The notes beneath the pieces are model-generated. The model did no database searches, was not told the DNA's origin, and worked only from the letters and a program-made list of their open reading frames with translations. 18,027 bases of DNA from Blastocladiella britannica (taxonomy: Eukaryota; Blastocladiomycota; Blastocladiomycetes; Blastocladiales; Blastocladiaceae): positions 24,734-42,760 of the forward strand of contig MU624604.1 of assembly GCA_025349905.2 (NCBI GenBank). The letters are read 5' to 3'. The translations under genes were made by a program, and so were the position numbers. Shown here piece after piece: positions 1-8,257 of this stretch. Positions within the stretch are counted from its first letter, which is position 1. Every line of letters starts with the position of its first letter.

Positions 1-245
1 ACGTTTCGTGGTGTTCTCTCGACGGATGGGACCAAGTGCTGTCTGCTGATGGACGTGCCTGGCCCTGCTGCAACCACCACCACCACCACCCCTGGACGCG
101 GACGTGGAGGCGGATGTGGACGTGGACGCTGGTCGCCGCGGTGGAGAATCTCGTGGGTGCGCGGGCTGACGCGCAAAAGGCGAAGTCAGTGGCCAAGATC
201 ATGGCGGCCGAGACGGCTGCGGCCAAGGCGGCGGCGTCGCCGTAG
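1..245 (+). CDS. 3' end of an unrecognised gene (partial, frame uncertain)
   Basis: A G/C-third-position reading frame runs from the window edge to a TAG at 243-245. Its last ~35 residues (about 138-242) look genuinely coding: they are Ala/Lys-rich, begin VENLVGARADAQ and end AAKAAASP. Upstream, around 75-135, the DNA is a run of CAC/ACC repeats followed by GGACGY hexamers. There the in-frame translation is an odd His/Trp/Arg string, while the neighbouring frame gives a more natural proline run followed by an Asp/Val-rich acidic stretch. The real protein may therefore change frame here through an unseen intron, a base-calling error in the repeat, or genuine decay. No family is recognised and the start lies outside the window. 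Confidence 0.4.
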   Translation, partial: VSWCSLDGWDQVLSADGRAWPCCNHHHHHPWTRTWRRMWTWTLVAAVENLVGARADAQKAKSVAKIMAAETAAAKAAASP

Positions 246-297
246 TTTTTCTTTTACGCTCCCGGAACCTAAAACGGTATCCACTCTCTGCTGCACC

Positions 298-382
298 AGT
301 CGCACAATTGGTGTAGCGCCCGCATAGCGGACGAGATCGCTGGTGAGATGGAAACTTTCGAAAGCCCACTCAGCCGTGTTCC
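298..382. repeat. Dispersed repeat, copy 1 (with 5975-6059)
   Basis: This 85-bp stretch, just upstream of RPN10, is clearly related to 5975-6059. Shared blocks in the same order are AGTCGCA-AATTGG, TGTAGCGCCC, GGACGAGATCGC, GGTGAG-TGG and AAAGCCCACTCAGC. Differences are scattered substitutions and small indels. Read on the minus strand, both copies keep a comparable translation beginning AEWA and containing LT-DLV, so they may be relics of a multicopy protein-coding family. The rest of 246-437 holds nothing else I can name. Confidence 0.65.
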
Positions 383-437
383 AGCTCTCATCAATAGTCA
401 TTTTCGGCCAAGTTATATTCCAAAAATTCTAATCAGT

Positions 438-1781
438 ATGGTTCTCGAGGCCACGGTCATTGTGTGCGTATATACTATTTTCTCTATCCACATACCAGGA
501 GCACGACCGGACCACGAGCGCCCGCTGTCAATAGCGATCAGGCAAAGCGATCAGCGATCATACCATATAATCGATTCGACTCTTTTATGATACGATTTTC
601 CGCCCAAGGACCGACCTCGGCGCTGCCTGATCGCCATATATTGGCCCTTGTGCCAAATTATATTGCTGTTATTCATATCATGTACCCGACCATACTGAAA
701 AATATATTGTAATAGAATCGACAACTCCGAATGGATGCGCAACGGCGACTACCCGCCGACCCGTCTGTCAGCGCAGTCGGACGCGGTCCACCTGCTGTTC
801 AACGTCAAGACCCAGTCCAACCCGGAAAACACCGTTGCGGTGCTGACGTCGGCGGGCGCGCAGCCCGAGGTCCTGGTGACGCTGACGGCCGACCACGGCA
901 AAGTACACGCGGCCCTGCACGCCGTGAAACCCTCGGGCGCCGCTCGGTTCGCCACCGCGGTCCAGATCGCACAGCTGGTGCTCAAGCACCGTGGAAACAA
1001 GAACCAGCGGCAGCGTGTCGTGGCTTTTGTTGGGTCCCCGCTGGTCCCGGACACCGAGGACGTTGAAAAGGCCACGGCCGATCTGGTCAAGCTGGCCAAG
1101 AAGCTCAAGAAGAACAACGTCGCCGTGGACATTGTTTCGTTCGGGGAAGACGCACGCAATGGGCCTTTGCTCGACGCGTTTGTGGCCGCCGCTAACTCGG
1201 CCGATAACGGATCGCACTTGGTCACGGTACCCGCGGGGCCCGCGATTCTCTCGGACGTGCTGGTCGGATCGCCGATCGTCATGGGCGAGGACGGCGACGG
1301 CGCGGCGGCGGCGGCGGCGTTTGGGGGGATGGCTGCAGGTGGGGGCGGGTTCGAGTATGGCGTGGATCCGTCCATGGATCCCGAGCTGGCTATGGTATGT
1401 TGTGTTTCTTTAATTCTTTGAATTGATCTGACCCTATGTTTATAGGCGCTCCGGATCTCGATGGAAGAAGAGCGCGCGCGCCAGGACGCCGCCGCCGGTG
1501 TGTCGTCGTCGTCCGCTACTGGCGGTGGTGCTGGTGCGGCCGCAGCTGATGTCATGGACGTGGACATGACCGAGGACGAGGAGCTGCAGCGTGCGCTGCT
1601 GCTGTCCATGGGCGATGGCGCTGATGCCAGTGCCGGTGGAGCTAGCGGTGATGCGGCCGCGGGAGTCGCTGCCGACGACATGGAGGGCATTCTCGGGTCG
1701 CTGCCCGGCGTGGACCCCAACGATCCGCGCATTCGCGACGCGGTCGGCAAGAAGCCCGAGGACCAGTCGAAGAAGGAGTAA
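438..1781 (+). CDS. RPN10: 26S proteasome regulatory subunit RPN10 (PSMD4), ubiquitin receptor
   Basis: RPN10 is the base/lid-hinge subunit of the 19S regulatory particle. It binds polyubiquitin chains and delivers substrates to the proteasome. Exons are 438-463, 716-1394 and 1446-1781, giving 346 residues. The first exon holds only MVLEATVIV. Using donor GTGCGT at 464 and acceptor TAG at 715 restores the family N-terminus at exact length ([25 protein letters not shown], split here as MVLEATVIV and [16 protein letters not shown]). The vWA domain fills about residues 1-190, with SNPENTV and GSHLVTVPAGP landmarks. Two ubiquitin-interacting motifs follow: DPELAMALRISMEEE (about 229-244, split by intron 2) and EDEELQRALLLSM (about 278-290). 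Intron 1 is 252 nt, far longer than others here; intron 2 is 51 nt. The stop lies 50 bp from the stop of the convergent oxidase gene. Confidence 0.95.
464..715 (+). other. RPN10 intron 1, unusually long
   Basis: At 252 nt this intron is two to five times the length of the others in the window. It is AT-rich with a GC-richer core, and carries three copies of AGCGATCA (533-540, 546-553, 553-560, the last two overlapping by one base). A short inverted pair ATCATA/TATGAT lies at about 557-562 and 596-601. No open frame or recognisable RNA fold was found. It may contain an old insertion or a regulatory element; I cannot decide. Confidence 0.55.
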
Positions 1782-1831
1782 GGGTTACACAAGTAATGGA
1801 TTCTATTTTTTCAAATGAACGAGTCATTTTG

Positions 1832-3256
1832 TTACAAGGCAAATGCAATCGCAACAGCCGCAAGCACGCCGACAACCGACGAACCCACGGAGAACGAAGT
1901 TGATGAACCGGACGCCATAAAGTCGTTGGCGGTCAGCAGCTGCTTGGGGTTGGTGATGTTGAAGATGGCGACCATTCCCGCCATAAAGTGGTCGTGCACG
2001 TGGCAGTGGATCATCCAGGCTCCAGGGTTGTCGAGCTTGGCGTCCGCCACACGGAACGTGGCGGGCAGCGCCTCAATCACGTCGCGGCGATGTCCCTCCG
2101 AGACCACGGTGATGCCGTGCCAGTGGATCGTGTGCAAGTCGACCTCGGTACCAAACGCCATCAAGTAGAACCGCACGCTGTCCCCGAGCTCGGCGGCGAT
2201 CCCGGGCAAGTTGCCGTAAAACATGCCGTTGATGTTGTGCATCATGTTGGACTCGCCGAACCCCTCGGGCGCGGGCGCCAGGGCGAGAGCGGTCGCGTTG
2301 GACTGAGTCGCCGCGGGGAGCAACATCTTCTCGTCGTCAGTGAACGTCGTGTTCCCCGCAAACGTGGCCACGTTGCGGGCCAGGAACGACGACAAGTTCT
2401 CGTTGCCGACCACAAACGACAGGAAAAACTCGCGCTTGGGCGTGAACGACGCCGAGTCGTACTTGGGCAACCCAACGTCACTGAGGCGGCCGGGCTTGTA
2501 CACGACCAGCGGGCCGTACAGACCGTCGTAAATGTCGGTCTCGGCCACGTGCGAGTGGTACGCCCAGGCGACCGAGTCGACGTCGGCTTCGGCGGGGCCC
2601 GCACGAGCCGGGACAGGCCACGTGTACGTGTAGTTGCCGCCGGGAGCGACGGAACCACCCAAACCGGCATCGGGTCCCATGGACGCGCCCTCGTTGTCCT
2701 TGTCGTAAAACACGCCGTGCGGGTGCATCGAGTACGGCGACCCGGCCATGTTCTTGAACACGATGCGAATCACCTGGTTGACCTCGGCGCGGAGCACCGG
2801 GCCCATGATGCCGAGGTGCTAAATTGAAAGTCATGGGGTGTGTCAGTGTTCTTTGTTCGACGCAGGCAGGCAGTTTCAATCCAACCAAATGCAGGGATTG
2901 AGCTCTGCATCTGATAGCAACAACACAAAGAGCCATACCTCTTCGTCGGCACCACGCGCCTTGACCTTGGAAAACGTCGCGTCAGTGTACTGTACGTACA
3001 CGGCCTTGGTGTACTTTTTCCCAATGCGTCCCTTGCTCGACGCCGCGTACACGGCCGAGTTCTCGCCATCCTTGTCGAGTGACTCGCCCGAGAACCCGTT
3101 CTTGCCGCTGGGCGCGTAGTCCCACGTGGTCTCAGTAGCGGCAACATAGTACGTCCAGATGCTGCACTTGTCGTTCTTGGGGCACGGGTTGGCCTCGGCA
3201 CGCGTCGAAGATGCGGCCAGAGTCAGGACCAGCAGGGTTAGCAAGAGCGGGTTCAT
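1832..3256 (-). CDS. Ceruloplasmin-like multicopper oxidase (putative ferroxidase), secreted and probably GPI-anchored
   Basis: It likely oxidises Fe(II) to Fe(III) at the cell surface for the neighbouring Ftr1 permease. Exons are 3256-2939 and 2818-1832 (120-nt intron, donor GTATGG), giving 434 residues. Residues 1-20 are a signal peptide. The N-terminal domain has the ceruloplasmin-style YYVAATETTWDYAPSG and HLGIMGPVLRAEV. Copper ligands are all present: HPH (138, 140), HSH (194, 196), HTIHWHG (335, 338, 340) and HCHVHDHFMAGM (H377, C378, H379, H383, M388), giving one type 1 and one trinuclear site. NXS/T sequons occur (for example NYT, NTT, NAT, NIT). The C-terminus is a Ser/Gly stretch followed by ~16 hydrophobic residues with no charged tail, as in GPI signals; yeast Fet3 instead has a transmembrane anchor. 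The substrate is inferred from context: it is divergent from FTR1. Laccase-like activity on other substrates is possible. Confidence 0.9.
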
Positions 3257-3343
3257 AGTTTTACGGTGTAATGTGTCGTCGAAGGCAAGGAGAGCACAAA
3301 GTACAAGAGGGGACGTAGAAGCTTTATGTACGTGGATGCCTTT

Positions 3344-3355
3344 TGCATCGATGCA
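3344..3355. promoter_or_regulatory. 12-bp perfect palindrome in the oxidase promoter
   Basis: TGCATCGATGCA is fully self-complementary and lies about 88-99 bp upstream of the oxidase ATG at 3256. A third GATGC unit is adjacent at 3335-3339. It could be a dimeric transcription-factor site; no factor can be named. Confidence 0.35.
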
Positions 3356-3513
3356 CTGTTCTGGGATCGCATAAAAGCCGCATCTGCGGTATTTTGTGTT
3401 TTTATTGATGCCCAGATGACGGAGATGGCTATCAACTTGGGAAATTATACCTGCTGCGGGAACACTGACTGTGGCAAAGAGTTTTATTTATGAGATTCAC
3501 TTTCGCTTCAGCG

Positions 3514-3735
3514 GAAAAACGTGGCGGGCAATGCTTCAATCACGCCGCGACAGTGTCCCTCGGACGTTGGTCATACGCAGCTCAATCCCAGTCGCTGTCG
3601 CCTCAAATTGGCGGCCAAGACGGGCAAGTTGGCAAAAAACCTCCCTCCCGTTGATGCTGAGCATCATGACTTGGACTCGTGCTGTCACTTGGAGGATCTT
3701 GGCGCGGACGACTGCGCCGAAGATCCCCAGGGTGT
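3514..3735 (-). pseudogene. Decayed second copy of the multicopper oxidase gene
   Basis: Three blocks align in order with exon 2 of the intact oxidase. Block one, 3514-3562, matches about 2052-2101: the segment ACGTGGCGGGCA plus CTCAATCACG/TTCAATCACG and TGTCCCT. Block two, 3607-3679, matches about 2188-2255, with shared CGGGCAAGTTG, CCGTTGATG, GCATCATG and TTGGACTCG. Block three, about 3684-3735, matches about 2766-2820; its minus-strand reading TLGIFGAVVRAKI corresponds to HLGIMGPVLRAEV. Relative to the intact gene there is a large internal deletion (roughly 170 codons, removing the HPH and HSH copper motifs), a ~40-nt deletion destroying HWHG, frameshifts and an in-frame stop (TGA after SRRD). 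The splice acceptor before block three is lost. It lies in the same orientation as the intact gene, between it and FTR1, implying an old tandem duplication. No function is expected. Confidence 0.75.
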
Positions 3736-3833
3736 TGTATATATTTTATAGTGGATTAAAAATTATAATTTATACCCGACCTTGGGCCCACGGGCAGTAA
3801 CCTTAACAATCGTTTTGTCAGTAAAAATTACTG

Positions 3834-3858
3834 CACGTACATGGCTTGAATGTACGTG
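3834..3858. promoter_or_regulatory. 9-bp inverted repeat (CACGTACAT / ATGTACGTG) upstream of FTR1
   Basis: Perfect 9-bp arms at 3834-3842 and 3850-3858 are separated by a 7-bp spacer, about 400 bp upstream of the FTR1 ATG. GTACGT-type sequence also occurs nearer the oxidase start (about 3328-3333). It could be an operator-like dimer site or simply a small hairpin. Confidence 0.4.
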
Positions 3859-4259
3859 TGCCCGACACTGTGTAGAAGTGGAGGATTCCTGGCCGTCCTG
3901 GTCCAGCTACAGTGTGGAGGCGTCGAGCCATGTGGGGTCATGAGAGATCCTGTTTTATTGCGACATGGGAAAGCCCAGAATAATGTGAGATATTCCCAAA
4001 CCAGAAACTCACCTCCATCAGATTAACATTTATCGTGATGGACGCGTCTCTTGTATTTCCCTGCACTGCCTTGTCCGATGGCACTGCACGTTCTTCTTCG
4101 TCCTCTTTCCCTTCCTCAATCTTAAGCAATCAATCTGGCCTGGTTCTATTCAAATTTTGGAAGCGTGTAGGTCCTTTCCGCCACACACTCGCACACGTAC
4201 TCGCCAACGCACAGGCACTTGCACAATTGTTTTTTTTTACGCGTCTTTTTATTTAAAAA

Positions 4260-5655
4260 ATGGCCGAGACGGGTATCACCGTCTCGTATGGTGTGCCGGA
4301 TAGCTCGGTGCAGAACGTGTTTGTAACGGACGACGGCTGGTTCAATGTTCCCGCGTACTTTGTCTTTGTATGGACGCGTCTCATTGTTCATTTCTTCACA
4401 TATTCAAACGCTCATGAATATACCAACAGGCACGAGAGGTGCTCGAAATGGCCGTGGTTTTGGCAGTGCTCATCACCTTCATCAACCGGTTGCTGGCCAA
4501 CGAGCCGCAATTACGCGCGCGCATGGTTCGCCAGGTATGTTAACCTATTTACCCTCCAAAACGACGCGTTTATATTTACGTAGTAATTAAAAGGTCATAT
4601 TTGGCGCCCTGTCCGGGTTTGTGCTGTGCCTCGCGGTCGCCGTCGGCTTCATTGTCGCGTTCCAAGTGTTCCGCGTGGACGTGTGGGGCTCGGGCCATTT
4701 CGAGCAGCTATGGCAAGGGATCTTCAAGACCGTTGCGCTGGTGATGATCACGTTCCTGTGCTTCACGATGGTGAAAGCCGAGTATTGGCAGCTCAAGTGG
4801 GAGCACAAGTTACGGTCGGCCGCCCGCGCCGCCCTGGGCGACTGCACGGCCGCCTCTGCCGACGCCGCGGGCTTGCATGGCGCACGGCAACGGTGGGCCA
4901 TGTTCATCTTGCCGTTCACGGTGGTGGTGCGTGAAGGTCTGGAAGCCTTGCTGCTGTTGGGAGGGACCGCCGCGTCCGCTAGCGCCAAATCCATCGTGAT
5001 CCCCGCCGTCACGGGCTCTGCTACGGGCCTGGCGATCGGATGGCTGGTCTGGCGCGGCGGCCAGTCGATGGTGCTCAAGCGGTACTTGCAAATCTCGACC
5101 GTATTCCTGCTGTTTGTGGCCGCGGGCCTGGCGTCCGGAGCCGTGCACGAGTTTGAAGAGATGGCCGACGCCGAACTGGTCTTGGTGGACATTCAGGGCG
5201 ACCAGTACGACGGCGAGTCCGGGAACTGGTTCTTTACGTTAATCGGGAGCTTGTTTGGGTGGCGCCCGAAATGGACGCTGGGCACCACGCTCGCGTACTT
5301 TGGGTACTGGGTCGTGTGCATTCCGCTGCTGTGGGCGTTCTGGCGGCGGCAGTCTCGCGCGGCCGACCGGTTGGCGGTTGACGCGGCTGCCATCAGCCAT
5401 GAGGAGGACGATTTCTTGCCCAGAAACGATGTCGACACTGTCGATGCGGATCGGGGCGAGCTGCGGCACTTACGCCGCAAGTCAGCCGGCGATATCGAGC
5501 TCTTAGCCACGGCGTCGGATTCGGCGGCCGGGTCCAATTCCACGGCCGACTCGGCGCTCCTGCACTCCAAGGACGGTGACGATGAGGACGACGACGAAGA
5601 TGAAGACGTGGATGTCAAGAAAAAAGAGCAGCGACGGATGGCCGACATGGCCTGA
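4260..5655 (+). CDS. FTR1: FTR1-family high-affinity iron permease
   Basis: Plasma-membrane permease that takes up Fe(III) produced by a partner multicopper oxidase. Exons are 4260-4367, 4430-4534 and 4594-5655 (introns 62 and 59 nt, all phase 0), giving 424 residues, close to the ~400 of yeast Ftr1. The two hallmark RExLE motifs are present: AREVLEM (R38-E42) and VVREGLEALLLLGG (R184-E188), each in a hydrophobic helix. Several more membrane segments follow (for example LAVAVGFIVAFQVF, VALVMITFLCF, FLLFVAAGL, YFGYWVVCIPLLWAFW). The C-terminal ~110 residues are cytosolic-looking and hydrophilic, with an Asp/Glu run (about 395-410) and a KKKEQRR cluster; acidic tails are common in this family. 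The start was chosen because it is the first ATG and leads straight into the first motif. The gene is divergent from the oxidase and convergent with CDK5RAP1. Confidence 0.94.
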
Positions 5656-6090
5656 TCGCACATTACCCCACCTGGTCCAACCCATTTACTTTTTGGAGTG
5701 CACGGCTGCGTACTGAACTCGGTTTTGGAGATGGAATTCCAAGGTGGCCTGCCATGGAAATCGGTGAACGATTTACTTTGCATGGATTTCTCGTGTCCCA
5801 ATCCTTCCATCCGAATTACAACTCTCATCTTCTTTCCAGTGTCAAACCAGTCCGGTTTTCTTGTCGATATTCCGCCCGGTCCTTCCATGATACCCAATGG
5901 ATATCCAGGCCGCGTTACCAATGTCATTCCGACAACCCAGCTTTCCAGCTCCAGTGCTCGGATCCAATATTTCCAGTCGCAAAATTGGTTGTAGCGCCCA
6001 TATAATTGGACGAGATCGCAGGTGAGTTGGAACTTCAAAGCCCACTCAGCTGTATGTCCTAATTTATATTTGACTACTGGTTTTTAAGGG
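5656..6090. other. 435-bp intergenic region between FTR1 and CDK5RAP1
   Basis: This is the only roomy convergent gap in the window. It contains the second copy of the dispersed repeat (5975-6059) next to the CDK5RAP1 stop. An open frame crosses it on the minus strand, but it also runs back through FTR1 coding sequence, lacks family features and looks incidental. No canonical AATAAA was noted on the FTR1 side. Confidence 0.5.
5975..6059. repeat. Dispersed repeat, copy 2 (with 298-382)
   Basis: Same orientation as copy 1, with conserved blocks AGTCGCA-AATTGGT, TGTAGCGCCC, GGACGAGATCGC, GGTGAG-TGG and AAAGCCCACTCAGC. There are about four small indels. The minus strand reads AEWALKFQLTCDLVQLYGRYNQ in outline (given here only as its start AEWAL and core DLVQLYG), comparable to the AEWAFES and DLVRYAG of copy 1. 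Terminal repeats and target duplications were not found. Confidence 0.65.
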
Positions 6091-8203
6091 CTACTTGGTC
6101 GCGTAAAACTCGCGCACGCTCGACACACCAACGTATCGGCCAGTTAGACTGGCGCCCGTCGCAGACTCGACCACCACCTCGGCGTACTTTCCCCGGAGCT
6201 CTTCCTCGACCGGCGCGTTGGCTGGCAAGTCAAAGTGCACACGCAAGTTGTTTTCGGCCCGCCCTGCCCACTGCTGTACCGCACCGTCATCGTACCCATC
6301 TTCTTCAGCACCGATCGCAGCAGCAGCGTTCTGACGTGTCCGTTGCCGCCGCGACAACCCCTCGACCAACACCAAAACGCGTGATCCAACAAGCTCGCGC
6401 CCGTGCTTGGCCTTGGCGGTGGAGTAGTGCGCGTCAATGATTTCGGCGAGCCGCCGGTGCTTGTCGGCGTCGGACACGTCGTCGGTGAGCCGGCGGTGCG
6501 CGTGCGTCTTTTCGCGCATGCTGTATGCAAACATGAACGCCTGGTCGAACCCGACGGTACGCATCAGCGAGACCGTCGCGGCGTGGTCGGACTCGGTCTC
6601 CCCGCAAAAGCCGGCAATGATGTCGGTGCTTAAGGCGACGCCGGGAATGATGGTGCGGATGCGGTCGACCAGGGACAGGTACGCGTCGCGGGAGTATCCT
6701 AATCCGTTTCTATGTTAGATATTTTTGAAAAAGAACAAGGAGGACGTGTATATATATACCCCGTCGCATGCGCGCCAGCGTCTCGGTACTCCCGCTCTGC
6801 GCCGGCATATGGATCTGGTTGGCAATGTTGGCGTGCGCGTTGATGACGTCCAGCAAGTCGTCCGGGAAATCTTTCGGATGCGGGCTCGTAAACCGAATCC
6901 GCAGCTCGGGATCCACGGCCGCCACGCGGTCCAGCAGCTCGGCAAACCGCAACCCACCGTCCTGTCGCTTGTAAATGGTCGAGAACCCGGGTGCCAACGT
7001 GGACCCGACCCCCGTCGCCAACGCCATCGAGTCGGCGTGCGTGTCGCGGTACGAGTTGACGTTTTGGCCCAGCAGCGTAACTATTGCTCAATTTGTTGGT
7101 ATCGATACAAGAAAATAGAAAAGGGATCCACCACGTACTCTCGCGAATGCCCTGGTCCGACAACCGGCGCACCTCGTCCACGATCGAGTGCACGGGCCGC
7201 GACCGCTCGGTCCCACGGGTAAACGGCACAATGCAGAACGCGCACATGTTGTTGCACCCCCGCATGATCGACAAGTGCGCCGAGAGGTTACTTGGGTCCA
7301 GTCGCAGTGGCTATTTCTCATTAAAAAAAAATCAGTTCACATGCATCACATACGAAAAATGGAGAAAGGTAATACCATGATATCCGCATACGTCTCGTCC
7401 GCGCTCAACATGACGTTGGCCACCTGGTGGTGATCGTCGGCCAACGCCAGCAGCGTTGGGAGCGACCGGTACGCGTCGGGCCCACAGACCACGTCCACCA
7501 GCTTTGCGTCGTCCAGTAGGTTGGACCGGAGCCGTTCGGCCATGCACCCTAGCACACCGATCTGAAGCCCGCGACTGGGACCTCCATTTGCGGGTTTGGT
7601 ACGCAAGGCACGGAGTTGCGCGAGACGCGCCCAGATCTTTTGCTCGGCGTTATCGCGGATCGCGCACTTGTGTTTTTTTCTTAAAGTGTGAGACCCTTGG
7701 ATAAGACGTATGTAATGAACACGTACGGTCATGAGCAGCACAATCTCGGCGTCGGCCAGGGTCAATGTGCGCTCGTACCCCGAGTTGTGCAGAATCGCAT
7801 TGAGAATCTCGGTATCGTTCGAGTTCATCTATACCAAGTTATCTGTGAGCTAGTGCGGAATGGACGCGTCGGAATCGACGGACGCGTCGCGGGTTGTAAA
7901 CACAGTACAAACCTGACAGCCATACACTTCCAGAAAGAACTTGCGGCGCGCGCCATCGGGACGCGCCAAGTACGGTACGCGGTTTGCCTGCAAGTCGGTC
8001 GGGTCCACTTTGTCAAGGCCAGAGGCCGAGGCAGCCATAAAGTCCTTGAACGATTTGCGATTGTCAAACACCAGCTTTTTTCGTGATGGCGGCACCGCCG
8101 GCGCTGCTGTTGTCACAGTCGCTGGCGATGTCGAGGTCGCGAGGGTCCGGGCGCTCCGACCAAGTACAAGTCCACCACGGCGTCGAATAATGTTGCCATG
8201 CAT
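6091..8203 (-). CDS. CDK5RAP1: CDK5RAP1/MiaB-family tRNA methylthiotransferase (radical SAM)
   Basis: Adds the 2-methylthio group to N6-isopentenyladenosine at position 37 of tRNAs, mainly mitochondrial, using two 4Fe-4S clusters and SAM. Six exons: 8203-7913, 7828-7727, 7666-7376, 7310-7139, 7080-6760 and 6698-6091 (introns 84, 60, 65, 58 and 61 nt), giving 594 residues. Residues 1-~45 are Arg/Ser/Thr-rich without acidic residues, like a mitochondrial presequence. The N-terminal cluster cysteines are C96 (VYGCQ), C132 (TCAIRD) and C172 (LGCMAER). The radical-SAM CxxxCxxC is [10 protein letters not shown] (C247, C251, C254). The family strings [23 protein letters not shown] and HMPAQSGS follow, and a TRAM-like C-terminus (about 495-590) contains an inserted Ala/Glu/Asp segment. 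Every splice restores family sequence without gaps. This gene is absent from common yeasts, supporting an early-diverging lineage. Confidence 0.93.
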
Positions 8204-8214
8204 GATATATCAAT

Positions 8215-8220
8215 TTTATT
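8215..8220 (-). terminator. AATAAA polyadenylation signal for the gene at 8258-9088
   Basis: The minus strand reads AATAAA 38 nt beyond the TAG stop of the upstream gene and only 12 nt before the CDK5RAP1 ATG. A 17-base A tract (T on the plus strand, 8230-8246) flanked by TTGCAA on both sides lies between. The two tandem genes are therefore separated by only 54 bp, and transcript end and start must nearly coincide or overlap. Confidence 0.45.
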
Positions 8221-8257
8221 GTGTTGCAATTTTTTTTTTTTTTTTTGCAAGAAAGAG

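Larger units (their letters stand above)
3257..4259. promoter_or_regulatory. Shared upstream region of the oxidase and FTR1 genes
   Basis: About 1 kb separates the two divergent start codons. It contains an oxidase pseudogene (about 3514-3735), an AT-rich patch at 3735-3775, a 12-bp palindrome (3344-3355), a smaller inverted pair CCGCA-TC-TGCGG (3378-3389), and a 9-bp inverted repeat with a 7-bp spacer (3834-3858). TTATCG at about 4031 is a GATA-core site on the minus strand, the class of site used by fungal iron-responsive GATA factors, but a single core is weak evidence. An A/T run (4250-4260) leads directly into the FTR1 ATG. No additional intact gene is seen. Confidence 0.6.

Noticed and set aside
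468..715. GTATAT donor at 468 for RPN10 intron 1
   Set aside because: It looks like a donor, but it leaves the next exon out of frame with acceptor 715. GTGCGT at 464 restores the conserved N-terminus exactly.
749..1792. 347-codon open frame on the minus strand opposite RPN10
   Set aside because: Antisense shadow of GC-rich coding DNA. Its composition is Ala/Ser/Pro noise, while the plus strand encodes a clear RPN10.
1988..2827. 279-codon plus-strand frame opposite the oxidase
   Set aside because: Val/Arg/His/Gly-rich shadow; the minus strand has all copper motifs in order.
5193..6038. 281-codon minus-strand frame overlapping FTR1 and the following intergenic region
   Set aside because: Half of it is antisense to FTR1 and the rest lacks family features. 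Only the 5975-6059 repeat part is of interest and is reported separately.
8224..8250. T17 tract flanked by TTGCAA on both sides, resembling a poly(A) tail with target duplications
   Set aside because: TTGCAA is itself a palindrome and no retroposed body is attached. A homopolymer beside a transcript end is a simpler explanation.
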